DNA from: Candidatus Limnocylindrales bacterium
Lineage (GTDB): Bacteria > Desulfobacterota > Binatia > UBA1149 > CAITLU01
Assembly (NCBI GenBank): GCA_035626395.1
Contig: DASPNR010000030.1
Coordinates: forward strand, 416,864-480,863
DNA: 64,000 nucleotides
Direction of reading: 5' to 3'
Shown: positions 34,586-45,966 of the stretch, in pieces
Layout: each line of letters opens with the position of its first letter
How positions within the stretch are numbered: position 1 is the stretch's first letter
Notes under the pieces: model-generated
Seen by the model: the letters and a program-made list of their open reading frames with translations, nothing else
Databases searched by the model: none
What the model was told of the DNA's origin: nothing
Made by a program: the position numbers and the translations under genes

Positions 34586-36304
34586 TCACTCGATGACGGG
34601 GACGCCGGCGAGGACGGCCTGGACGCCGGGCTCGAGGGCCAGCACCGTTTCGAGATCGCCGAGGCGGCGCGTGATCTCCTGCACGAGCGGCGGCTGCAGG
34701 CTCTGCGCGGCCTGGGCGCGGCCTGCCATGAGACGCTCGCTGAGGCCGCCGCCCTTGGGATAGTGGACGACGCGCACCTTGTCCGCGTCGTGAATTCCCG
34801 CCGCGGCGGCCGCGGCGCGAATCGCATCGTTGAGGCCGCCGATCTCATCGATCAGCCCGCGCGTCAGCGCCTGCTGCCCGGTCCACACGCGCCCGCCGCC
34901 GATCTTGTCCACTGCCGCCGCATCGATCTTGCGCCCGGCCGCAACGCGGTCGAGGAACAGCTGATAGATGCCGTCCATCTGCCGCCGCACCACGGTCAGC
35001 TCTTCCTCGTCGAACGACTTGTCGACGTCCATCAGGCGCGCGTAGCGGCCGCGCGACAGCGTTTCGGTGTGGATGCCCACGCGGTCGAGCAGACCCGAGA
35101 CGTCGGGCTTGAACAGCACGACGCCGATCGAGCCGGTGATGGTGCCGGGAGAAGCCAGGATGCGATCGGCGGCCGAGGCGATGTAGTAGCCGCCGGAGGC
35201 GGCAACGTCGCCGAGCGAAGCGATCACTGGCTTGGCCTTGGCCGCCTCGCGCAGTTGCAGCCAGATCTCATCCGATCCCGACGGCGATCCGCCGGGGCTG
35301 GCAACGCGCAACACGATCGCCGTGATCGATTCGTCTTCGGCTGCATCCTCGATGGCTTCGGCAATCGAGCGTGATCCCATCGCGTTTGCGCTGCCGCGCG
35401 GCGACTCGCCGGTCTGAATGGCACCGGCCGCATGCACGACGGCGATCCTCGGCCCGTCGCCGATGCCGAGCGATGCCAGCGAAACGCCCTCGTAGTCCGA
35501 CTCGTCCACCACCGGCGCCTTCTTTCCGTCCTTGCCGAGGTCCAGCAGGATCTCGCCGCGGCTCTTGACTCCGTCGGCCAGGCCCGCCGTCACCAGATCG
35601 TGCGGCCGGCTCGGGCAGCGGTCGGCCAGCGCCTGCACCTCGGCCACGGTCAGGTTGCGCGCCGCCGCCAGCGTCTGCACCAGGTGCGAATGCGCGTCGT
35701 CGAGCAGGGCGTCGGCCATCTCGCGGTGCGCTTCCGACATGCTCTCGCGCGACAGCTGATCGCCGGCGCTCTTGTATTCGCGGATCTGCTCGACCTGCAT
35801 CTTCAGGTCGACCTTGGGCCAGACGCCGCCGAGAAAGACGAAGTGCGCCGCAAGGCCGTTGAACAGCGCGTCCGTGGCGGGCGCGACGTAGACCTTGTCG
35901 GCCACCGAGGCGAGGTAGAGCTCCTTGTTGGCGGGCGCCATCTCGACCTCGACGAGCGCGATCACACGCTTGCCTTCGGCCTTGACGAGCGAGAGCGCGT
36001 TGCGGATCTCCTGGGTCTGCGCCCAGCCGGCATCGAGCGATCCCACGCGGGCGACGACGCCGCGGATGCGGCCGTCGTAGCGAACCTTCTTCAGCGAGTC
36101 GAGGACGTCGGTCAGGGTGCGGCGCTGCGAAACCAGGCGGCCCAGCAGGCCCGAGGGACGCGCTTCGCTGTAGTCGCCCGAGATGTCGAGGTCCAGGTAG
36201 CTGTCATCGGCGATGTCGGGGCCGGCCAGCCAGAACCAGGCGCTGAAGGCCAGCGAGCCGAGCAGCAGCAGTCGCACTCCCCATTTGATACGGCGCCCTA
36301 GCAT
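34586..36304 (-). CDS. sppA: Signal peptide peptidase SppA, 67K type
   Basis: A 572-residue inner-membrane serine protease that degrades cleaved signal peptides. A single N-terminal transmembrane helix (about 8-30) is followed by the tandem ClpP-like domains of the long form. The N-terminal repeat supplies the general-base Lys in REYKSAGD, and the C-terminal repeat supplies the nucleophile in [15 protein letters not shown] 36304 was chosen because it directly precedes the membrane anchor; the open frame further upstream is Arg-rich and non-conserved. Divergent from the LplA-like gene, about 217 bases apart. Confidence 0.93.
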   Translation of the reverse strand: MLGRRIKWGVRLLLLGSLAFSAWFWLAGPDIADDSYLDLDISGDYSEARPSGLLGRLVSQRRTLTDVLDSLKKVRYDGRIRGVVARVGSLDAGWAQTQEIRNALSLVKAEGKRVIALVEVEMAPANKELYLASVADKVYVAPATDALFNGLAAHFVFLGGVWPKVDLKMQVEQIREYKSAGDQLSRESMSEAHREMADALLDDAHSHLVQTLAAARNLTVAEVQALADRCPSRPHDLVTAGLADGVKSRGEILLDLGKDGKKAPVVDESDYEGVSLASLGIGDGPRIAVVHAAGAIQTGESPRGSANAMGSRSIAEAIEDAAEDESITAIVLRVASPGGSPSGSDEIWLQLREAAKAKPVIASLGDVAASGGYYIASAADRILASPGTITGSIGVVLFKPDVSGLLDRVGIHTETLSRGRYARLMDVDKSFDEEELTVVRRQMDGIYQLFLDRVAAGRKIDAAAVDKIGGGRVWTGQQALTRGLIDEIGGLNDAIRAAAAAAGIHDADKVRVVHYPKGGGLSERLMAGRAQAAQSLQPPLVQEITRRLGDLETVLALEPGVQAVLAGVPVIE

Positions 36305-36521
36305 GGCTTCGCTCCCCCGTTCATCACGCTTGCGGCAGCACGCTCGCCGCGGCGGAGCGTCCGGATCGACGCTTCGCCGCCAGCCACGGCGTCGCGGCCG
36401 CTGCAGCGCGGTGCATGCGCGAGGCAGGCGGCGGGGTCGCCGCGACCGGCCAGATCGCTGCGCGCAGGCCGCGGTAGCTTGGCATTTTGCCGGAATAGAG
36501 CAACGGTCGCGGCCCTTGCTC

Positions 36522-37532
36522 ATGCCTGATTTCGCGCACGCCTACAGCCTCTGGATCGGCGGCGAGGAGGAGCCTCGCGAGACCTTCGCCCGCGACCTTC
36601 GCATGCTGCTGCGCTGCAGCGAAGAAGGCCGCGGCCATGCGCGCCTGTGGCGTGCGTCGGCGCCGTCGCTGAGCCTCGGCAGATTCCATCGACGCGCAGC
36701 CGGCAGCGCAGCGCTGGCTCGCCGCTTCTCCGGCGGCCGCATCGTCCCGCTCGGGCCGGGCGTCCAGTGTCTGACGCTGGCCGTGCCGAGCGTGGACTGG
36801 CTCGATCCGGCAACGACACCGCTGCGGCCGGACCAGGTGCTGAACCGAGCGCTGCGTCCGCTGCTCGAGGTGCTGCGCGCCATCGGCGTCGACGTCTTCT
36901 ATCCTGGACGCGATCTGGTCACGGCGCGTGGCCGGGCGCTCGCGCACGCTTCGTTCACCGTGATGCGCGACGGCGCGGCCCTCATCGAGATGCATGTCGC
37001 GCAGGCCACATCGTTCGCGGTGTTGCCCGCGTATCTTTCGAGATTCGATCCCGCCGGCGTTGCAGCGGCCGATATGGCATCGATGGAGTCGGCCGTCTCG
37101 CTGAGCGAGCTGGGCATCGAGGCGATGACCCAGGAGCAGTGGGCGGACAGGCTGGCCGCGATCATGGCAGCCGCTCTGGAAGAGCGCGCGGCGACCGGCA
37201 CGCAGATCACGGAGGCCGACGAGTCGGCGTGGGCCGCTCATCAGGATGAGCTGGGGCCGGCGCCGCCGGGCTCCGCCATCGCCGCCATGCCTTCGATGCT
37301 CGGGGTGGTCGAATGCTCGGCGACGCTGCAGGGCGACCGGCTGCGCCAGCTGCGCATCAGCGGAGACGTCATCGCACCGTTCCATACGCTCGACGATCTG
37401 GCCGCCGAGTGCGAGGGCCTGCCGTTCAGGCTGCCCCAGGTGCGACGCGTTCTGGCGCGGGTACTGTCGCAGCCTCGAAGTTTCGTCCTGGGCGTGACGA
37501 ACCTCGATGAGCTGATCGGGCGGCTGGCGTAG
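36522..37532 (+). CDS. Lipoate-protein-ligase-A-like protein without the catalytic Lys
   Basis: A 336-residue protein of the BPL/LplA/LipB cofactor-transferase fold. Recognisable segments are the entry LLRCSEEGRGHARLWR ... LSLGRF, the substrate-loop-like RRFSGGRIVPLGPG (in place of RR-SGGG-V-H), and a C-terminal domain. The family Lys that binds lipoyl-AMP (G-R-K-I-x-G) would fall near residue 138, where the sequence reads GRALAHAS, so the Lys is absent. It may be a non-catalytic or octanoyl-handling paralogue. No lipoate-dependent enzyme lies nearby. The start is ATG 36522. Confidence 0.66.
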   Translation: MPDFAHAYSLWIGGEEEPRETFARDLRMLLRCSEEGRGHARLWRASAPSLSLGRFHRRAAGSAALARRFSGGRIVPLGPGVQCLTLAVPSVDWLDPATTPLRPDQVLNRALRPLLEVLRAIGVDVFYPGRDLVTARGRALAHASFTVMRDGAALIEMHVAQATSFAVLPAYLSRFDPAGVAAADMASMESAVSLSELGIEAMTQEQWADRLAAIMAAALEERAATGTQITEADESAWAAHQDELGPAPPGSAIAAMPSMLGVVECSATLQGDRLRQLRISGDVIAPFHTLDDLAAECEGLPFRLPQVRRVLARVLSQPRSFVLGVTNLDELIGRLA

Positions 37533-37611
37533 CGGGAGCGGCACGACTCGCCGCGCCGTTCATGGCAGCGTACGACATCCGCGGCCGCCGCGCCGAGCGG
37601 GCAGGAGCATC

Positions 37612-37854
37612 ATGGCCGACGACGCACAGGTCAAGCAGCATCTTCTCGAACAGGTCGCCGAGACGCACGAGCGCTTCATCGAGCTCATGAACGAGCGGCT
37701 CGACGAGGTCGGCCGCCGTGAAATCGAGCTCTACCTGGGCGTCATCGGCAAGCTTACGGGCAAGCTCGAGAATCGAGGCAAGGATCTTCGCAGCATCGCC
37801 CAGGAGATGTTCGCGGAGGTCGCGTCGCTGGTGATGGCGGAGCTGGGGCGCTGA
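37612..37854 (+). CDS. Small helical protein of unknown function
   Basis: An 80-residue acidic/basic helical protein (HLLEQVAETHERFIELMNERL and a second long helix), with no motif or membrane segment. ATG 37612 follows a GGAG-like ribosome site. Its last 101 bases overlap, antisense, the end of the sterol-desaturase-type gene, which is uncommon in this otherwise well-spaced chromosome. No family is recognised. Confidence 0.5.
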   Translation: MADDAQVKQHLLEQVAETHERFIELMNERLDEVGRREIELYLGVIGKLTGKLENRGKDLRSIAQEMFAEVASLVMAELGR

Positions 37855-38644
37855 ACGGCATCGCCAGCAGGCTCCTCGTGGTCTGCATCGTCTGGTCGTC
37901 GCAGCCGTCCAGGCCGTACTCGATCTGCAGGCCGCGCACTGCCGGCGTGCAGGTTCCAAAGAGCCGGTCGAAGAACGAGAAGATGTTGCCGTAGTTCGTG
38001 TCCGTCTCCTCGACGCGGCGCGAGTGATGGACCTTGTGGTAGTTGGGCGAGGCCGTCACCAGCGAAAGCGCGTTGTCCAGCCACAACGGCAGGCGGATGT
38101 CGGCATGCTCGGCCAGGCCGTTGAGCGCCGACCACGCCCGGTAGATGGCGAACGCCGCCGGCGGCGCGCCGAGAGCGACCGCGAAAGCTCCCATGAACGC
38201 GTAGCGGATCACGCCTTCGCCCGGATGCTGGCGAATGGTCGTGGTGACGTCGAGCGCAGGATCGGAGTGATGCACGCGGTGGAAGCGCCACAGCGCCGGC
38301 ACCTTGTGCATGGCGACGTGTGCGACGTAGAACGAGAAGTCGAGCCCGATCACGGTCAGTGCCGCCGCGGCAACGGCGCCCAGGCCGAGCCAGTGCGCCA
38401 GGCCGAACTGCCGGCTTGCCAGCCACGCAAGCATCAGGACGAGCGCGGTGTTGAAGAAGAGGTTGGTGGCGAACGTGATGCCCGTCAGCGTCAGGTTGGG
38501 GGCCAGGTGAACACGGTTCCAGCGGCCGCGGCCGCGCAGCGGGATCGCGGCTTCGAGCAGCGCCAGCGCCGCCATGACGATGAGGATGGTCGCGATGGCC
38601 GGCAGGTTGCCGGCCAGGGTGGCGGTGAAGTCGGCGTTCGGCAT
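37754..38644 (-). CDS. Sterol desaturase/fatty acid hydroxylase superfamily membrane protein
   Basis: A 296-residue di-iron membrane enzyme. Four hydrophobic segments surround the eight-His cluster: HVAMH near residue 113, HRVHHSD near 128, and HKVHHSR near 205. All boxes (H-x3-H, H-x2-HH, H-x2-HH) are intact, so a C-hydroxylase or desaturase of lipid, sterol or carotenoid substrates is expected. The substrate is unknown. GGAGGAACGA immediately before ATG 38644 is a strong ribosome site and decides the start over ATG 38656. The last about 35 residues (Pro/Ser-rich, then Cys-rich) look non-conserved and overlap the 80-residue gene on the other strand. Confidence 0.87.
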   Translation of the reverse strand: MPNADFTATLAGNLPAIATILIVMAALALLEAAIPLRGRGRWNRVHLAPNLTLTGITFATNLFFNTALVLMLAWLASRQFGLAHWLGLGAVAAAALTVIGLDFSFYVAHVAMHKVPALWRFHRVHHSDPALDVTTTIRQHPGEGVIRYAFMGAFAVALGAPPAAFAIYRAWSALNGLAEHADIRLPLWLDNALSLVTASPNYHKVHHSRRVEETDTNYGNIFSFFDRLFGTCTPAVRGLQIEYGLDGCDDQTMQTTRSLLAMPFSAPAPPSPATRPPRTSPGRCCEDPCLDSRACP

Positions 38645-38714
38645 TCGTTCCTCCATGGTTTGCAGGAGGAACGCACGAGGGGCCGGCCGCGTTACACGGC
38701 TGCGCGCTTTCGCG

Positions 38715-40103
38715 TCATTGCCCCAGCGGCACCGCCACCCGGTAGATGCGCCGACCGCGAAGGACCGACAGCAGCAGGTTGCGGCTCCCGCGGGCGGAGG
38801 CCATCTGCTTGCGGAAGCTCTCGGCGCTGACGACGTCGCGGCCGCCGATGCCGACGATGATGTCGCCCGGCTCGAAACCGATCTTTGCGGCGGGGCTGCC
38901 GCGCCGCACGCGAGTGACGCGTGCACCGTCGTCCTGGCCGGCGTCGGCAACCTCCAGGCCCACCTTGTCCCAGGCGAACGAATCGATGAGCCGCGCCGGC
39001 AGCGGCGAGATCGTCAGCTCGACCACGCGCTCCTGGCCATCGCGCAGCACCGTCAGCGGCAGCCTCTCGCCGGCGGCCAGCCCGCGCACGTTGCCCTCGT
39101 AATCGGCCGAGTTGCGGATCGAGTTGCCGCGCACGCGCGTGATGATGTCGCCGGCTTCGATGCCGGCAACGGCCGCAGGGCTTCCTTCCTCGACGCTGGT
39201 GACGACGACGCCGGTGCCGGGCCGCACGCCCAGGTGCGAGGCCACCTGCCCGGTGATGTTCTGCGTCTGCAGCCCGAGCCACGTCGGCAGCACCGAGCCG
39301 TGCGTCAGGATCTGATCGACGACGTTGCGCACGCGCCAGACCGGGATCGCGAAGCCGATGCCCTGCGCCTCACGATGGATAGCGGTGTTGATGCCGATCA
39401 GCCGCCCGTTGATGTCGAGCAGCGGGCCGCCCGAGTTGCCGGGATTGATGGAGGTGTCGGTCTGAATGATGTCCTGGTAGGTGATCTCGCTGGTCTGCAA
39501 GGTTCGGCCGATGGCGCTGACCACGCCGGTGGTGACGGTGTGGTCGAGCCCGTAGGGGTTGCCGATGGCGATGACGGTCTCGCCGATGAGGATCGAGTCG
39601 TCGGTGCCGATGGGCAGATAGGGAAGATCGGCGTCCGCGTCGATCTTCAGAACCGCAAGGTCGAAGTCGGAATCGCCGCCGATGAGCTCGGCCTCGAACT
39701 CGCGGTTGTCGGCCAGCACCACCTTGATGGTATCGCCGCCGACGATGACGTGCTGGTTGGTGATGACGGTGCCGTTGCCGTCGACGATCACGCCCGAGCC
39801 CTGCGACAGGCGCGCGCGCTGGTTGCCCCGCCGCGGCGCCCGGAAGTAGTCGCCGAAGAACTGGTCGAAGAACGGGTCGCCGGTCATCGGGTATTGGAAG
39901 CCGCCGGCGCTTCCCTCCGTGTAGACGCCCACCACCGCCGGGGCGACGCGCTCGACGGTCCTGACGATGGCGGAGCGGCGCAGGTCGTCGGTGACGTGAC
40001 GCTGGGCGGTCGCTGCTTGCGGCGCGAGCAGCGGCGCTGCCGAAAACAGGCACGCACAGAGGAGCCGGAGGCCGGCCCGGCTGCGAAGGCATCGTGTGTC
40101 CAT
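38715..40103 (-). CDS. Do-type periplasmic serine protease (DegP/HtrA family)
   Basis: A 462-residue precursor with a signal peptide (about 1-33, ending AATAQ). The trypsin-like domain has the His in TNQHVI, Asp in DFDLAVLKI and Ser in NPGNSGGPL, so the triad is complete. Two PDZ domains follow (about 270-365, with GVVVTSVEEGSPAAVAGI, and 375-460, with VRRGSPAAKIGFEPGD). This is the DegP/DegQ layout, for envelope protein quality control. The ATG at 40103 starts the signal peptide; the longer open frame upstream overlaps rnr and is not conserved. Confidence 0.93.
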   Translation of the reverse strand: MDTRCLRSRAGLRLLCACLFSAAPLLAPQAATAQRHVTDDLRRSAIVRTVERVAPAVVGVYTEGSAGGFQYPMTGDPFFDQFFGDYFRAPRRGNQRARLSQGSGVIVDGNGTVITNQHVIVGGDTIKVVLADNREFEAELIGGDSDFDLAVLKIDADADLPYLPIGTDDSILIGETVIAIGNPYGLDHTVTTGVVSAIGRTLQTSEITYQDIIQTDTSINPGNSGGPLLDINGRLIGINTAIHREAQGIGFAIPVWRVRNVVDQILTHGSVLPTWLGLQTQNITGQVASHLGVRPGTGVVVTSVEEGSPAAVAGIEAGDIITRVRGNSIRNSADYEGNVRGLAAGERLPLTVLRDGQERVVELTISPLPARLIDSFAWDKVGLEVADAGQDDGARVTRVRRGSPAAKIGFEPGDIIVGIGGRDVVSAESFRKQMASARGSRNLLLSVLRGRRIYRVAVPLGQ

Positions 40104-40233
40104 TCGTGTGTGTCCCGTCCTTGCGTTTCTCGACGCGGCCGAAACCTGGAAATTCATCGATTGCCGAAGCGTGCGCAGAGGTGCTGGCCACACTGGGTCA
40201 CGGCGCGCGGTCGCTGCGGCACACGATGCCTCG

Positions 40234-42402
40234 TCACGCCGGCTCCAGCTCGATGCGGCGGGCGGCCAGGTCGAGCGCCGCCACGCGCACCTTGACCTTC
40301 TGCCCGATGCGGATGACCGCATCGGAAACGCGGCTTTGCAGCTCCATGCGCTCGGAGACGAAGTCGAAGTACTCGCGCAGGCGGCCGATGTGCACGAAGC
40401 CTTCGACGAACGCCACGTCCAGCTCCACCCAGTAGCCGTATTTGTCGACTCCGCTGACCGTTCCGGTGACGCGCCGGCCAAGGAAGCGCTCCATGTACAG
40501 CACGCCGGCGGCGGAGGCGATGTCGCGCTCGGCCTCCATTGCGCGTCGCTCGCGCTGCGAGGTGTGCGTGGCCACGGGCGGGAGCGCCTCGTGGGATGGC
40601 ACCGCGGCGATGGGGTCGGGCGAAGAGCGCTGCGCCGCCGCCTCCACCGCCAGCAGCGCGCGGTGCGCGACGATGTCGGGGTAGCGCCGGATCGGCGACG
40701 TGAAATGCGTGTAGCACTGGCTGGCAAGGCCGAAGTGGATTGCCTTCTCGGCCGAGTAGCGTGCCTGCTTCATCGTACGCAGCACCATCTTGTTGAGCTG
40801 CAGCGCCGCATCGGTCTTGTCGGCCTGCTCGAGAAGCTGCTGGAACATCTTCGGCTCGACCACCGCGCCGTCGTGCTCGAGCCGCAAGCCCAGGGGCTTG
40901 AGGCGCGTGACGAGCTGGTCGATGGCGTCCTCGTCGGGCGCCTCGTGGATGCGGTAGAGGAAAGGCGCGCCGGCGCGGTCGATGCGCTCGGCCACCGCCT
41001 CGTTGGCCGCGAGCATGAATTCCTCGACCAGGCGGTGCGCGAACAGGCGAGGGCGCTTGTGGATGTTGCGCACGTCGCCGCGCTCGTCGAGCTCGACGAC
41101 GGCCTCGGGCAGATCCATGTCGATGGCGCCGCGAAGGTAGCGCCGGTGGCGCAGCAGGTCGGCAAGGCGCGCCATCTCGACGAGGTTCTTGCGGACCTCG
41201 GCGCTGATGCCGCGCGCCAGCTCGTTCTCGACCTGCGGCGGCACCTCGAGCTTCTCGGCGCGCGCCTCCTTGGACGGCACGAAGCCTTCGGTGTCGAGCA
41301 CCGACTGCACGGCCTCGTACGTCAGCGAGGCCACGCTGTGGATAACGGTGCGCGCGAAGGTCGCGCCGCGCACGCGGCCCTTGAGGTCGATGTCGAGGAA
41401 CGCGCTTACGGCCAGGCGATCGACGCCGGGGTGGAGGCTCGCCAGGTCGCCCGAGAGGCGCTCGGGCAGCATCGGCACCGACTGTCCCGGGAAGTAGACG
41501 CTGGTGGAGCGCTCGTACGCTTCCATGTCCAGCTGCGTGCCGGGGCGCACGTAATGCGAGACGTCGGCGATCGAGATGATGAGGCGGTAGCCGCGTTCGC
41601 TGACCTCCAGGCTCATCGCATCGTCGTGGTCCTTGGCGTCGACCGGATCGACCGTCATCGTGAGCGTGCCGCGAAGGTCGATGCGGCCTTCGACATCGGC
41701 CTCGGTCGGCTCGGCGAACGCCTCGGCTTCGGCGATGGCGGCGTCGGAGAACTCTTTCTCGATGCCGAGCGTCAGGCAGATCGAGCGGATCTCGGTCTCG
41801 AGCTTGCCGACCTCGCCGAGCACTTCCTCGACGCGCACGGTGATGTCGCGGTGCGAGGCGGGATACTCGACGATGCGCGCCGAGACGACCTGGCCCGGCG
41901 GCGCCGGCGGCGAGTCGGGCGCGAGCAGCACGAGGTAGGGGCCGATGCGCTCGTCCATCGGCAGCAGGCGGCCGGGCGCCTTGGGCGCGGCAACGCCGAG
42001 GATGGTGGTGCGACCGCGCTCGACGATGCGATGGATCTTGGCGCGATAAAGGCCGCCGCGCGAGAACGGCGTCGGCTCCACCAGCACGCGGTCGCGGTCC
42101 ATCGCCGGGCGCAGGTTGCTGCGGTCGATGGCAAGCGGCGCATCGGGAACGTCCAGGATGACGAGCGCGCCGCCGGCGCGGTTGATCTTGACGCGGCCGG
42201 TGAGAAGGCCCGAGCGCTCGGCCAGCGCGATGCGCTTGCGCGGAAGGCGCACGATCTCGCCGTCGCGCTCGAGCACCGAGACCGCACGCTCGAGCTCGCG
42301 CTGCGAGCTGCCGATGGATCGCTTCAGCTGCTCGATCGTCGCCGCAGAGCGCTTCGCATTCTGCAACGCCTGCAGCACCCGATCCTCGAGCGAGCTACGC
42401 AT
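40234..42402 (-). CDS. rnr: Ribonuclease R (RNB family exoribonuclease)
   Basis: A 722-residue 3'-5' exoribonuclease acting on structured RNA. An N-terminal winged helix (about 1-65) and cold-shock-type domains (about 66-230) precede the RNB catalytic domain, which has the metal-binding DPVDAKDHDDAMS (four Asp) and later EEFMLAANEAVAE and SPIRRYPDIVAHR. A C-terminal S1 domain (about 640-720) closes the protein; there is no long basic tail. The start is ATG 42402. The gap of 130 bases to the protease contains no clear terminator. Confidence 0.95.
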   Translation of the reverse strand: MRSSLEDRVLQALQNAKRSAATIEQLKRSIGSSQRELERAVSVLERDGEIVRLPRKRIALAERSGLLTGRVKINRAGGALVILDVPDAPLAIDRSNLRPAMDRDRVLVEPTPFSRGGLYRAKIHRIVERGRTTILGVAAPKAPGRLLPMDERIGPYLVLLAPDSPPAPPGQVVSARIVEYPASHRDITVRVEEVLGEVGKLETEIRSICLTLGIEKEFSDAAIAEAEAFAEPTEADVEGRIDLRGTLTMTVDPVDAKDHDDAMSLEVSERGYRLIISIADVSHYVRPGTQLDMEAYERSTSVYFPGQSVPMLPERLSGDLASLHPGVDRLAVSAFLDIDLKGRVRGATFARTVIHSVASLTYEAVQSVLDTEGFVPSKEARAEKLEVPPQVENELARGISAEVRKNLVEMARLADLLRHRRYLRGAIDMDLPEAVVELDERGDVRNIHKRPRLFAHRLVEEFMLAANEAVAERIDRAGAPFLYRIHEAPDEDAIDQLVTRLKPLGLRLEHDGAVVEPKMFQQLLEQADKTDAALQLNKMVLRTMKQARYSAEKAIHFGLASQCYTHFTSPIRRYPDIVAHRALLAVEAAAQRSSPDPIAAVPSHEALPPVATHTSQRERRAMEAERDIASAAGVLYMERFLGRRVTGTVSGVDKYGYWVELDVAFVEGFVHIGRLREYFDFVSERMELQSRVSDAVIRIGQKVKVRVAALDLAARRIELEPA

Positions 42403-42482
42403 GGGCAGGCGTGGAGCCGGACGTCGAGATCAGGGTTCTCGACCCTCGTGGGTAGAAAGCCGCAGAACCGAGACCCGCACCG

Positions 42483-44141
<1,659 letters not shown>

Positions 44142-44446
44142 CGTCTCTCGTCGTGCCGCGGCCGGAAACGGCCCGATTTCGGGCTCGGAGGCGGCTTTTC
44201 TGTGGCCGGGCGTGCTGGCTCGTCCGATGCGGGAGCCCTGGCCGGCCCGGGCCGGTCAGCGGACTTTTAACGACTCGTGGCGGAGATGCCAGAAGCGGCG
44301 CACGCGCCCGGACGGCGCTGCCGCGAGTCGCGGGACGCCGCCTCGCGTGACCGCGCAAGCGGATGCGACCTCGGTGCGGACGCGCGAGTCCGCTGGATTT
44401 CGCGCACGGCCGCATCGTCGACGAGGCCGATGGTATGGCGGGGGAT
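44142..44446. other. Gene-free interval
   Basis: About 305 bases between the mutase gene start and the helicase gene end, both on the minus strand. No conserved frame, hairpin-plus-T-tract or repeat was seen. It must hold the mutase promoter, but no convincing -35/-10 pair stands out. Confidence 0.5.
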
Positions 44447-45721
<1,275 letters not shown>

Positions 45722-45966
45722 GTAGGAAAGGGTCGGACCGGCGCAGGCGGGGCTTGGCGAGGCATCGCGTGCGCGTTGCCTGCGCGGTAGAGCCGGGCAG
45801 TCACTTCGGTTGGATTTGCGAAAAGCGAAGAAGCGTCGTGCGGGGCCAGACCCTTGTACTCTGAATCCGGCGCAAGACCGAACGCTTTCGGCGGCGGCCC
45901 CGATCGCGCAAGGCGGCCGGGCGGCGCTCCCGCCGGCCGCGCGGCGTGCGCCGTCCCCCGGAGCCT

